Shown piece by piece: positions 10,734 to 21,782 of a DNA stretch of 64,000 nucleotides; the first letter of the stretch is position 1, and the number at the start of each line of letters is the position of its first letter. The notes beneath the pieces are model-generated. The model was not told the DNA's origin and made no database searches. It saw nothing but the letters and a program-made list of their open reading frames with translations. The position numbers and the translations under genes were made by a program. The stretch covers positions 39,331,113 to 39,395,112 of the forward strand of contig CM075853.1 of NCBI GenBank assembly GCA_037975125.1, given 5' to 3'. The DNA comes from Latrodectus hesperus (Eukaryota > Arthropoda > Arachnida > Araneae > Theridiidae).

Positions 10734-13700
10734 GTGTAATTTAATTTCTTCATTTTCAGAATGTTTGATAAAATTCAATTTCTGCTTATTGCAAGGCGAC
10801 AACAGAAAAAAGAATGACGCTAAACATTCGAAAGTAAATACGAAATGAAATATCTGGCAGCGCCGTATAATTCACGATTCCAAAATCTGAATTTTTTTGG
10901 CGATGAAGAAATGTTGCCAAAATTACCTATCGGGATGTGCGTTATGACGTAAATATTTACCAAAATAGAATTTTCTGCATAATTCTTATAGGTCTCCATA
11001 TGTATGACGTAATAAAAACGAGGTTGCTAGATACTTAAAAAATCGCCAATCTCAGAATTTGGCCTCCTTGATTATATAGCACCTGTGGCAAATATCTTTT
11101 GCATGAATATAAATAAAGATAAAATTGAGAACATTATGGTCAGAGTAGCGATATTTATCGATTATTTTTCCCCCAAGCTGAAGGTGACATAGGTATTGGA
11201 GTTAGAATCGTTAATTTTCGCCAGTTGCTGTTTTGTGTAGGATAACAACAATATAAGAAATCAAGATTAAAACAGAAGCTCTTTTAAATTTATAACCATA
11301 ACGATATATAAATAGTAACCATTAAGATTATTGGTAAAATCTTAGAATCCAATACAGTTTTGGCACAGTTCCCAATTTTTCCTCTATATCCAGCTTTAGA
11401 AACCCTAATCGGGCTCAAACTTGAGCTTTAAATGTAGCAATCTTGTGTTATTTTAAATATCAAAATTTTGAATATTCACATATCATACTACAGAAATATT
11501 AAAATGCTAATAATTAGAAACTAATTTCCCAAAGATAACAAAATAAAAGAACAAGTATAAACGCAGTATTGCACAGTCTACAATGGGTGACTACTGGGCT
11601 ATGAGACTTAATCTAAAAAACTAAACTAAACCTGTGGCACGACAGCTCATATGTGGGCTGAGGCCTATAGTGCTCATATTTGTTTTCCTGACTGATAGAA
11701 AGCATATGTTATTATTAGATGGTCATCCTAACATAAAACACCTATTGTATAGTTCCCAAGTATACTTGTTAATCCATTTACGGACTCACTGAAAGCATGA
11801 AAGGCAGAGTTAATCTTGCCTGACCCAATTATTGAACCTCTGCCTTGGGAGTGCAAAGAACTATCAGTGAGCCACTGTCTTGTTACACTTAATCTGTAAT
11901 GTAGATAAAAAGCATTTTTAGGAAAACTTGGATTTAAATCAATCTGGCTGTGATGTTCACCTTAAAATGTTAAAAATCATTTTCCTCAGTGTGTTGTAAA
12001 ATGATATAGTGAAACTTATGTTAGTACACAATCGCATGAATCATTTTTGTAATTTTATGTTTAATATAATTTTTTAATATTTTCCTAATAACTATTCATG
12101 TATTTCCTAACAAGTATTGAAAAGCAAAACCGATGCAATATATTAAATATTCTGTGAGTCTCAGAATTTATTCTTATATTTCTCCAGTATTATATTGAAT
12201 AAAATAAATATTGAATAGTTAGAAGAATTTTATCAAATTAACAAAAATAAAACTAATATATTTATATATAAATCTGCCTGGTTATATTTAATGACTTGAT
12301 CCAAACATGTAACTTCTGAGAAAGTAATTTTCTCAAAGCATAATTTTAAAAATTGATTATATTATAAAAGAAAGTATTTAATAAATCTTATATAGATGAA
12401 GTAAAAAAAATATATTAATTGAAATAAAATAAATTTTTCTTTTCTTTTTAAATTTACTGCTATTTACAAGAAAATTTTATTTATTCGCTTAAAATTTTAC
12501 TGTTAGACATTTATAGAATTTCTCATTATTAATATTTTATTTCAAATATCTTTTTAGAATATCAGAAATTTCTTAATTTTACTTGATAATTAAGTAAAAC
12601 AAAAATTCTGATCTTTTGATCACATCACCTAAAAAGTTAAAACTCATCATCTATCAAGAATAACAATCATTTGTAAAAAATAACACCACCTAGTTGATTT
12701 TGTCTAGAAAATTTTAAATGCTAAACAGTTAAAATCAATGCAATTAAACTGCTCATTTTTTTCCCAGAGTTTTAAAGTGAATTGAATCAGATATCTTAAA
12801 AATGATTGTATATTTTTACTCAATTAATAATTAAATTTTTTTTTATTTTACCATAAAATAAATACAAAAATAAAGGATGAATTATTTTGTTTGGGCATTT
12901 GTGCAAAATTAATTTTAAAATACATTTTGATTGAATATAATATATTATCCTTTTTCAGATGGCTTGATTGCTCTTAACAAACCATTTGGAGTTAAAATTC
13001 ACAGTCATGATAAACCAGGTAATTTTATCTGTAGATTTAATGTAAAGTCGATAGTCGAAGCAATTTATGTAAAATAATTCATTAGCTATATAATTTTTGA
13101 AAACCATATTGCATTTATTTGTATCAATTTTGTAATTGATTTGTTTCATTAATATATTTCATTAATTAATCATTCATACTTTTTAAGCATCTTTTAATTT
13201 CTCCATATTTTAGGTGCCCGTTCAGAACCAGGTAAACATAAAATGGTTCCTTATATTCAAGATTGCAAATATTCTGTGGAGGATGCGTTGCCTGTTTTGA
13301 AAGAGCATTTGAATGCACCAAATTTATCTATTTTGAAATCTGCTGAGAAGTAAATTTTTCTGAAAAACATTTAATTATATTTTGTTTTTCGATTTTTTTT
13401 CTGTATTATATTAATAATTTAACTAACTAAATCAAATGTTAAAATCATATTATATCACATCTTTTATACTTAACTAATAAAATTAATAGAATTTACAAAT
13501 TGCAGTTATTGTTTACTTTCATAAAACTCTGTTAGTTCAATATTTAAAATGTAGAAAGATTCCAAATAATTTTTGCTAGCATTTAATTGTTAAGATTTTC
13601 TTTCATATCTATCATTATTTTGATTCTAGTTTTTATCTTTTTTTAACTAAAAATTTTAAACATGTTTCTTCCAATATAGTAAATATGCATTTAGATATGT

Positions 13701-14780
13701 TAGCATACTTTCTTTTATTTTAAATGTATGATTTACTATAATGCATAAAGTTGTCTGCAATGCTTTTAAATACCTCAAAATTTTATTAAGAAAAAAATTT
13801 TGCCACAAAATATTGTTGGTACCACCAAAAGTATTGAGAAATAATGCAAAATTTACCTTTGATAATATAATGTATATTTATATATATATACTAAAATCCC
13901 ATTTAATATAAAAGAATATTATCAATCGCGACGTGAAATCATTAATTTATTAAAAATAAGGTTCTTAATATAAAAAAGAACATGTGTCATCCCAGGAATG
14001 CTTTACAAATGTAAATTTTAATTATATAATTGTAACTATGTAATCGTATTATCATATAAATAATACACTCCTAATCTTCTGCATTCATTTCCATCAAGAC
14101 ACTCCTGTTCTTCATATTACTAGTCATGAAATATAGATGAAAAAAGAAATAAATAAGAAATAACTAAATATATCATATGCTTGTTATGAAACAGAGATAA
14201 ATATTATTACTTGGTATGAGAACACACAAATTATGTTTATGCTGATTTAAATTAATTTTATGTGATATATATTTCACATTTAAAAAGATTTCAGACCTTT
14301 ATACTTAAATAATTTTCCATTGCATTATTTCATCAATATTTCTTAACCTAAAATATTAGGAATTATTCTAAATTATGAAATTAAAATCTGTTTTATTTAA
14401 ACAAAATAATTTGGGAAAAAATATTTCATGCAAATCTGAGATTGATAAGTCTTAAATGCTATGTGTGTTTTATAAATTTCAAACTCTTTAAAATTTTATA
14501 TTCTATGTTAGAAATTTAAAAATTTTCTTGTCCAATAAAAATTAATCATTCATATACCATTGTTTTAATAATCAAGTTTATCAAGCATATCTAAATATTT
14601 ATTCTTTATGATTTTGTTTCATTTGTATGAGTAATTGCATTTACATGATTCTCACAAATATTTTCTTTTAAGGTATACAAGTGGAATTGTCTTACTTGGT
14701 ACTGAAGAAGATATAACTGAAGCTGTAAAAAAATCTATTGAGCTTGCTAAAAGGCAAAAAACGCCACATGTAACTCATTG
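10508..14780 (+). CDS. RPUSD3: RPUSD3 5' half, copy 1 (exons 1-4)
   Basis: This is the first of two near-identical sets of exons 1-4 (10508-10733, 12959-13018, 13214-13349, 14673-14780). They encode a basic, acid-free N-terminus suited to mitochondrial import, then FPWENNFHFAEHLI, the RluA-type motif DGLIALNKPFGV, and the segment that replaces the catalytic loop. If both copies are real, this set is separated from exons 5-8 by a second set of exons. Exon 4 joined to copy-2 exon 2 gives TG+A, an immediate TGA stop. Exon 4 joined to copy-2 exon 3 shifts the frame and stops seven codons later. Only skipping straight to exon 4' or exon 5 keeps the frame. This set is therefore either a 5' partial duplicate or a haplotype copy of the same gene. 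Confidence 0.75.
10734..12958 (+). other. RPUSD3 intron 1, copy 1
   Basis: AT-rich intron running from donor gtgtaa to acceptor tttttcag. It contains a minus-strand tRNA-derived SINE (about 11600-11880); nothing else is recognisable. Confidence 0.75.
11600..11880 (-). mobile_element. tRNA-derived SINE in RPUSD3 intron 1
   Basis: Read on the - strand, the head begins near 11878 with TGGCTCACTGATAG (box A-like) and continues through CACTCCCAAGGCAGA to GGTTCAATAATT (box B-like, around 11827-11838). The body ends near 11610-11640 in GAGCTGTCGTGCCACAGG followed by a TTTAG-type short repeat tail. Such a head, body and tail are typical of arthropod tRNA-related SINEs. Clear target duplications were not found. 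The copy-2 counterpart is at about 36805-37085. Confidence 0.6.
12959..13018 (+). CDS. RPUSD3: RPUSD3 exon 2, copy 1
   Basis: Acceptor tttttcag|AT, donor CCAG|gtaatt. Encodes (D)GLIALNKPFGVKIHSHDKP, the first conserved RluA/RPUSD motif (residues ~76-95). Both ends are phase 1. Confidence 0.88.
13214..13349 (+). CDS. RPUSD3: RPUSD3 exon 3, copy 1
   Basis: Acceptor catattttag|GTGCCC, donor GAGAA|gtaaat. Encodes GARSEPGKHKMVPYIQDCKY and then SVEDALPVLKEHL, ending at LSILKSAEK. The last residues align where RluA enzymes have HRLD. Confidence 0.88.
13350..14672 (+). other. RPUSD3 intron 3, copy 1
   Basis: AT-rich intron. Apart from a short (AT)n near 13880 I see nothing in it. Confidence 0.75.
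14673..14780 (+). CDS. RPUSD3: RPUSD3 exon 4, copy 1
   Basis: Acceptor cttttaag|GTATAC, donor CATTG|gtatta (phase 2). Encodes YTSGIVLLGTEEDITEAVKK and then SIELAKRQKTPHVTH. YTSGIVLL corresponds to the xTSGxxLL half of the catalytic loop. Confidence 0.88.
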
Positions 14781-15529
14781 GTATTATTTTTATTATTCAT
14801 TTAATAATGTTCTATATCATCAATCATTAAAAATAAGCTCTTTATCATTTCTTTTGATAAAAAATATAATTTTTATCGATATTGCCTTTTGAGAGAAGTT
14901 TCCATAGCTAATGGTACATTTCAGGGGAAAAGTACAAAAGAAGTACTTATTTCAATAGATGTGACCCATTTATTTTAAAAAATGTGGTTCTACTACTGTC
15001 TCATTTTAAATACAAAAAATGCATTTAAAGTATTATATTTATCAAAAAAACCTATTGTAATTAGATATTGAAATTTATAAGATCTTAAAATTTGATTTTA
15101 AGAAAGCTGTACTTTTATACTCTTTTTTATTTTTGATATAATCAAAGCTGGATATAACCTCTGCAGTTCAGAGTAAGAGGCCTTTATAACAAATGTCTCT
15201 GTATTGGATATCATTAAAAAAGTTAAACAGATATGCTTAAAAGTTCTAAAAAGTAGACTATATTTATAGAGATTTCAATTAAATACTTAAATTATTCTTT
15301 GTGTCGAAGATAACGTTTTGTCAGTATTTAACAAATTATATCTAAAATATTATTTCTTAAATATAAGTAAAAAAAGTGTATGTACAAAACACTTATTTTC
15401 CAAATAAAAAATTGGAATGGTTCCTTCTGCATAATTGAGTTTGGTAAAACATAATTTTCCATTTTATTTAAAGATGATAAATAACATTATTTTTGTTTTA
15501 TAAAAAACAGTTTAAAGTTTCAACTGCAC

Positions 15530-16900
15530 TTAAAACAGTTTTTATGCTAGGAAGTATCAGCATCATGTCTTTGTCTTCAGTTCATTTTTGGTTACATTTT
15601 TGATGCATTGTAGGTTATAAGCAATTGTGTAGCACATTCATCAAAAGTTAAGTTTTCTCCAAACTTCATTTTTTTTAAAAAATTTCTTAGTAATTTTAAG
15701 CCATACATTTTCTTTTTTATCAAAATTTTCATCAATTATTTCAGCAGTAGATTTTATTTCTGGTTGCTTAGGAAATTAGCAAGAAGGAAGCAATTCTTGG
15801 TGCTATTTTCTGTCACATCATTTCAGGCTGTTTTTCAGGGAACAAAGTCATAAGAATAACTACTTCCTAATATTCACCTTCATTCTATACAGAAACAGTT
15901 CTTTGCAAAATCAATTTCCTATTATTATGTTTGAAGCTCATAATAATCCTCTTATCTATATAGAGGCTGAAATATCAAAGTAACATTGAATGGAAAATAC
16001 TTGACAATAATTGATTTCAAACCTTTTATTTGGGGATGTGCCATATAGTTATCAATTATTAGGACAATTTTTCTGCATTTAATTGTGTTATTTGCTTATC
16101 CAAGCAATGTTGCCATTCCTTAAAAATATTAGGTGTTATCCTTGATTTAGAATTGTTTTTACAGTTAACTGGTAAAGTTTGATACCTTTAAAACACACCT
16201 TGACTTTTTTGATTTGCCAATTGCTGAGAGTGGAAGTTTCTCGGTACCAAGCATGTTTCAAATAGAAATTTTTTTAGTCTTTCTTTGCTTAATGCATCTT
16301 TATTTTCAGTTTCGTGTCTGAAAATGAAAGATCTATCAGGTTTCGTCCTATAAAATGGAAGTCTCATCTGCATTAAAAATATTGTTTGTTGCATAGTTTC
16401 CCATAATTTTTCTTCTTTTCATTTCAATGCCATTTCTTTTTTGACATCACTTTCCCTGCAAAGCTTTCAGAAAGAAAGATTGTATCTTACTTAAAACATC
16501 TATGTCCTTCTGTCTGATGGTTTGAAGGCATTTTTTCAGTGTCCATTTCTTGAGTGCTAAATTTAGTACTTTGGACTAATTTTGATCACATTATTTTTAA
16601 CTATTTGCATAATACACCTTCAGGCTTCTGAAATTTTTCAACGCAAAACCAATTCCTAAATGTTTTAACTCTAAATTTTTTATTTATTTATTTATTTTTT
16701 GAAAATAAAATCTTGGCAGCTAATTATGCCAAATAATGTGCTTTATAGATTTTTAACAGCCTTTCAATTTGATTGTTTTCATCACTTTTTTTATCTACCT
16801 CTTTTTACATTTTTTTATTTCTAGCAATATCACATTGTGTTTGAAGCTGCCATCTTGTTCAGTGGTGCAGATGTAATTCTTATTTGAAAATTTAACTTTT
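15530..16900 (-). pseudogene. pogo/Tigger-type transposase pseudogene
   Basis: A decayed DDE_1/CENP-B-type transposase lies in RPUSD3 intron 4 in antisense orientation. Recognisable pieces, N to C, are ALKKWTLKK...RQKDIDVLSKIQ (upstream of 16500), NIFNADET with the first catalytic Asp (plus-strand 16360-16385), then after a frameshift FYRTKPDRSFIFRHE, ALSKERLKKFLF and QLANQKSQGVF, then VLIIDNYMAHP with the second Asp (about 16030-16070) and NVTLIFQPL. Many stops and frameshifts show it is an old insertion. The terminal inverted repeats and TA target duplication could not be fixed. The copy-2 counterpart is 40735-42105. Confidence 0.8.
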
Positions 16901-17106
16901 ATCATGGAAAAATAATTCAAAATGTTCACTTCACTGTTTCCTTTGTCTAGAGTCTCCTCTCAGCAAGCTGCCATATTATACTTGTGTGACAATAAATAAT
17001 TCTAAGAGTGTATGATCATGAACTTCTAACTTTTTGAATAGAGAGAATATTACATTTTTACCAATCCTCCCATCATTAGAAACAGAATTTTAACATTGAT
17101 TTCTAG

Positions 17107-17178
17107 ACGGACATCAAGACTCCTTGTATTTAGTAAAATGGTACCGTTCAAACAACTTTAAAACCCAACATTTCAGTA
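17107..17178 (+). other. Exon-like segment in RPUSD3 intron 4
   Basis: A short open stretch is flanked by a good acceptor (ttgatttctag) and a good donor (AATG|gtaagt). Its translation includes DGHQDSLYLVKWYRSNN. LYLVKWY loosely recalls an Ig strand, but the match is too short to name. The same first 38 bases (17106-17143) occur exactly once more outside the duplication, at 54435-54472 right after the gap, followed there by different sequence. It may be a pseudo-exon, a relic, or the flank of an insertion breakpoint. Confidence 0.3.
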
Positions 17179-17179
17179 A

Positions 17180-18904
17180 TGGTAAGTTTTTGTTTTTCCT
17201 GTAATGCTTTAATTTCTAGTATGATACAAAGAAATATAAGTTGTTTATTTACAAACCATTTTTTTTTAATAAAAAATTGTAAATTTCTAAATCTTCTTAA
17301 ACGTAATTCATTCAGTATAAAAATCATGATATTTTATTATTTACATTTATTTTCAGAATTTATATCTGTTCTAAGTAAATTTTCCAATTATTCAATCGTA
17401 ATTTTCAAAGACTTCCAATGTTAATTAAAATATAAAATTAGATGAGATAATATAATTTCAATTTTTCAACCTAATCAGCTTAATTTTTTATTAGAATTTA
17501 GTAAGACTTTCCGATTATGCAAATGAATTTTTATAAATTACTTGTAAATATTTTGCATAGAATTGTAAAGTGGGAAGTTTAATCAATTACAAAGAGGTTT
17601 TATTTTACGTTAAACAAAGAGGTTTTACTTACAAAAATACAGCAATTAATCAGAAAAATCAATTAAAATTTCATTTCCTTTATTTTTCTATAATTAAACA
17701 TTAACGAGACAAACATAGTAAAAATTTTTTATGTACAATAGATAATAATTTTTATTATAAAAGACGTTTACTTGTTTATATTTTTATGTAGTAGATAAAC
17801 CAGTTTTTTCTAAAATAAAAATTGCATTAACTCACTTATCTTGTTTCAGCTTCCTGAAACTTAATCAATTTATGGTTAAATAAAGTAGCTTTGCATTTAA
17901 AACTATAATTTTCATTATTAATTTATTAACATAATTAATATATTAATAATGTTTAAGTAAACATAATTATTTTATATTAGATATAGTTGCATAAAATTTC
18001 AATAACTATCAAAACATATAAAATAGTTTTACCAATAATCTAAATGTTATAATGTATTAAGGTAAAATATTGAGAAACTATGTTTAATAAAAAATGGAGG
18101 AACAAAAATACATACATTTTCTTTACATCAATCCATAATTTAAGAAATAAACATGACAGTAACACATGATGGTATAAATAAAGATAAAGTAAAAATTAAC
18201 TTAAAGTTTTTTTTTTTTTTCATTTCGAATTTTTAAACTAAAATGAATAAACTACCTTCATTAGGTTTAAATCAACATTCTCATTATCTGAATAAAAATA
18301 AAACGTATGGTAAAAAATACAAAAGAATATATTTTCTAAAAGTTTAAATTTTATATATTTACAGTAAAATATAGTGAAACTAAAACATGGTTGAATAAAA
18401 AATAAACATATTTATATGGAATTATAATAAAAAATATGCATAGTAAAAATAACAATGGAAGTATGTAAGCAGATTTATATAATTTAAATATTTTTTTAAT
18501 TTAAGAAATCTGACCTTATTTAATGTTCAAATAAATATGTTATATATGTTCATAAAATAAAATTTTTAAAAGAAATAATAACAAAAATAAAAGTTAATAA
18601 AACTTGCTAAATACATAACAAGAATATCATGCTTTTCTTATATTTAAAAAACGTCATATATTTGAAAAAGAACGACAGTCACTAAATAACTGAAACGAAA
18701 TAAATGTACATGCGTATTTTATTTCGCAATATAAATTCATATCTCCCTCTCCAACCCAAAGAGATCTTTCAAATCCCAAGTATCCCTCTTCTATTATCCC
18801 TCTTCTATTTACCAACTGTCATTTCCCTTCTCCCACCCAGCCTCCCTACCATAAGAAGCTACCATAATCTCATAATTCATCCGTTTGCATCGATATATCG
18901 ATGA
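17180..18904. other. AT-rich intronic sequence
   Basis: No coding or RNA signal. It holds a poly-T tract near 18210 that is two bases shorter in copy 2. A pyrimidine-rich patch and the palindrome ATCGATATATCGAT lie near 18740-18904. Confidence 0.65.
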
Positions 18905-19376
18905 TTTTGTTACTTGTATGTACTTGTTGTTACGCTCTGTCATTGGCTCTTCTGTACTTGTTACAGAAGAGCCAATGACAGAGCTCAATGCACACTTATT
19001 ACTTTGTAACAAGCACGTACGCACATACTCGCTGATTACTTTGTAACAAGCAAGTACAAAGTAACAAACAAGTACTCACGTACTTGCTTGTTACTTTGTA
19101 ACAACCACGTACTCACGTACTTGCTTGTTACTTTGTAACAACCACGTACTCACGTACTCGCTGATTACTTTGTAACAAGTACGTACTCACGTACTCGCTC
19201 TGTCTTAGAAACTGGTCAAGTACATTGTACCTGCAACTGTCTGAGGATACTCGAACTCGCGCTGACTTTGTAACTGGAAGTACTGAGTATTTGGAAGAAA
19301 AAGTACTGATTACAGTTTGTTACATTCAAATACTGATTACAAAATACTTGTTACAGGTATTTCTTCCCATCCCTAG
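18905..19376. repeat. 37-bp minisatellite and hAT-like element end
   Basis: From about 18986 to 19210, variants of TTACTTTGTAACAACCACG + TACTCACGTACTTGCTTG (37 bp) repeat about five times. The words GTACTTG, CAAGTAC and GTTAC dominate out to 19376, where the block ends in CCCATCCCTAG. Read on the - strand this is a TAGGGATGGGAAG terminus followed by subterminal TAC/GTA-rich repeats, as in non-autonomous hAT elements. The other terminus and the 8-bp target duplication were not found, so the hAT label is tentative. Confidence 0.5.
18934..18984. repeat. Perfect hairpin, 23-bp arms, 5-nt loop
   Basis: The arms at 18934-18956 and 18962-18984 are exact reverse complements around CTTGT. It lies at the left side of the 37-bp minisatellite and is identical in copy 2 (44137-44187). 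Confidence 0.95.
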
Positions 19377-20139
19377 TAAGGAAGGGAGACTTGGAGAGAG
19401 ACGGGGACCGAACGCGTGCAGCTGCCTGAAAAAAGGAGGAGAGCCTGAATCGGTGTGATATCAGCGCCGGACACTGGGAGTTTGCCGAAAAAAGGGTGGT
19501 CGGGTATATAGCCGTGCAAGGCGAGTTCCTGAGAGAAGAATATAATCAGGAGATTGGCTGCAGGGGCGAACCACGTCGTATGAAACTCCAACAGTTGCTG
19601 TACCACTATTGCAAAAATCCCTCGAGACGAAAAGGAAGGCGCCGAGTAACGAGGAGTTTCTGGTCACCCGATAGGTGTTAAGCCTGGCCCACGTGGGATA
19701 CCTAGCGTCTCCAGATGACTTTGTAAGTTTCTTGTGTGTAAATCTCTAGTATGTTTCTTCAAAGAACTCTATGAATCATTATTTATCTTGTGTCTAATTT
19801 ATCTGTAAAAGAGTATACTTATTTTGTCCAAGTTAATCTGAAGATATCATTAATTGTATTATTCTAAATTAATCATTAATAAACTCAATTAACAAAGTAT
19901 GAACCTGGAATTTTGTTAAGTGTCTGTTGATAATATGGTTTAACAAATAATTCACTGCATAAAGGATTACATGAATAATAAGACACTTAGTACACTCACA
20001 GGAACAACGAAACGTGTCTGGACTGGTCAGTTCCCATCGCCACCGTCAGTATGGAGTGTAGGACCACGAGGAGCATGTCCTACACTCCATTCATCAGAGA
20101 CTGCAGCATCAGCAAGAATAAAGCGGTAAAGATTGGACC
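19377..20139 (+). mobile_element. LTR-like / leader region of an unidentified element
   Basis: The block is clearly less AT-rich than its surroundings. It has a TATA-like GGGTATATAGCC near 19501 and, downstream, an AATAAA signal near 19878, an order that suits an LTR followed by a leader. A hairpin with 14-bp arms (ATGGAGTGTAGGAC at 20051 with 20077-20090) precedes the long frame that starts at 20140. No matching second LTR was found, so the identity is unresolved. Confidence 0.35.
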
Positions 20140-21132
20140 ATGGATCCATCTGCGTCATGTGGCCACCAACAAACTGAACCGGCACAATTGCAACATCTGA
20201 GTATCACCACCTGTGCGTCACACATGACATTTTTGTACCGAGATGTAAGGAACCTGCTGGCTATACGCAACCCGGAGGATTAATGCAGGTCGACGTTGGA
20301 TAACTTGGCCACTCCAATGTTTCAAGTGAGAGACGTCCTGCCTAAAGGAAACACCTTTCGTTTCAAGTACGAGCGCTACTTTGCAATTGGTGAAGACTCT
20401 CTGTTGAGAATCATGGAGTTGTACGTTCAGCGATTGGACATGGAACTCTACCTCTGGTTCCGACGTATGCGAGTGGACATGAGAGTGAAACTTGTTCAGC
20501 CAGAAAAGTTTACCGAAGTGTTGCAAGTTCCATACTTGTCGTCCTATCCAGCAAGGATGCCCATATTCGTCCTGTGCAACCCACAAGATTCGGATGCCCG
20601 CTGACTCCTCAGTGAATACTTGCCTCTCCTCGTCAATGCAACACTGGGATACTGTCGAGAGATTGAACGCCATAGATTTATGAGAATCCAACAAGGTGAG
20701 CAGCAGCCGGATGCCTTACAGCAAAGTCTGCCGGATGCCTTACAGCAATGTCTGCCAGATGCCTTACAGCATTCATCATCACCGCAAGATGTCAAGCCAT
20801 TCATGCAGCAAACGTTTGGGAATCCAGTGGAGCCAGAAACGACAAGTCCAACCAGCCAGGGGTCAAAATTGGACACTATGCCGAAGCTGGAAGACACCTT
20901 GCCCGATGACAGCCAAAAATAGGACTTTACCATCTACAGTGTTCGAGCTGCACATCAAGCTGGTACAGGACAGACATCTCTCAATGTTTCCTATCTTCAA
21001 TACGTACCAGACTACATAGAAGTCATCAAACTGAGGAACAAAGAGGACACAGTGTTGTACGTTAAGTGTACAGACCGGCCAATGGACGATGCTACAAATG
21101 ATGAGGGACATGTCAAGTCAAGACTGAAATAG
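20140..21132 (+). pseudogene. Unrecognised 330-codon frame with three internal stops
   Basis: From ATG 20140 to TAG 21130-21132 one reading frame continues without a frameshift. It is interrupted only by TAA (20281), TGA (20602) and TAG (20920). The translation looks protein-like throughout: MTFLYRDVRNLLAIRNPED, then FRFKYERYFAIGEDSLLRIM, LYLWFRRMRVDMRVKLVQP, LPLLVNATLGYCREIERHRF, and later SLNVSYLQYVPDYIEVIKL. A 24-bp tandem repeat (20704-20775) encodes about three copies of PDALQQSL. I do not recognise the family. The less AT-rich context and LTR-like flanks suggest a mobile-element or virus-derived protein. A 158-codon ORF on the opposite strand (20218-20694) is probably its shadow. The copy-2 counterpart is identical in structure. 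Confidence 0.55.
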
Positions 21133-21441
21133 AAGAAGAAGACTGAAAATGTGGACAGCCTCCATCATCTGCAGACGAGCATCTACTGAGGATGATGTTG
21201 CAATTATATGTCTATAGAGGGCGCACTGCACGAATATCTTTGTTTACAAACAGAATAGGATTCTGCGCCTAGCGATGTAGATGTTCTTTGTTCCATGTCC
21301 TGTCCTGTTTAAGTATGTCCTATGTTAATAAAGAAATTAAAAACCTGCTCAAGGTAAGCTTATTTAGTATTTGAATTTATTATTAAGATGAATTGATAAA
21401 CATGATTAGCAATAAGAGAATTTTATTAGAAAAATATTACA
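21133..21441 (+). other. 3' flank of the stop-interrupted frame
   Basis: It continues the less AT-rich block and includes GAGGGCGCACTGC and an AATAAA signal near 21328, which would suit the 3' end of a transcript or LTR. No ORF of note. Confidence 0.35.
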
Positions 21442-21512
21442 GATGATGAGACAGTATACATGTAAAAAAATAATATATGTATATTTTTTTACATGTATGT
21501 TGTCTCATCATC
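21442..21512. repeat. Long near-perfect hairpin, 31-bp arms
   Basis: The arms at 21442-21472 and 21482-21512 pair at 29 of 31 positions around a 9-nt AT loop. The outer part is GATGATGAGACA and the inner part ATACATGT plus A7. It separates the plus-strand remnant at 20140-21132 from the minus-strand remnant at 21783-22180. The copy-2 counterpart is 46645-46715. Confidence 0.92.
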
Positions 21513-21782
21513 ACCAGTCGCCAGTGCTGCCACCACCACCTGGGCACTATTTAGTCTTTAGCTCGACTCTCCATCATTCAGATGAGCCTTGTTCCCGTTG
21601 AAGGAAGGAAGCAGCCTGAAGAGCTCCTGATTTGGCCGTTCCACTACAAGCCTACCAGGGCCCAAGTCATGCACTTTAGCTTCCTTGTTTCTTCATTAGA
21701 GTAAGTATAGACCGATCGACCGATAGACATGGCCCGTATTCTCAGAGTAACCAGTTTGACGTAAAATTCATTGATGCACGAC

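Noticed and set aside
17107..17178. Ig-domain (beat-like) exon
   Set aside because: Only a few residues (LYLVKWY) suggest it, no neighbouring Ig exons exist, and the same bases recur next to a different continuation at 54435.
18986..19210. Possible CRISPR-like array
   Set aside because: The units are contiguous diverged 37-bp tandem repeats without unique spacers, in a eukaryotic intron.
20218..20694. 158-codon minus-strand ORF opposite the stop-interrupted frame
   Set aside because: Its Gln/His/Val-rich composition looks like an antisense shadow, whereas the plus strand keeps protein-like sequence beyond both ends of this ORF. Not fully excluded.
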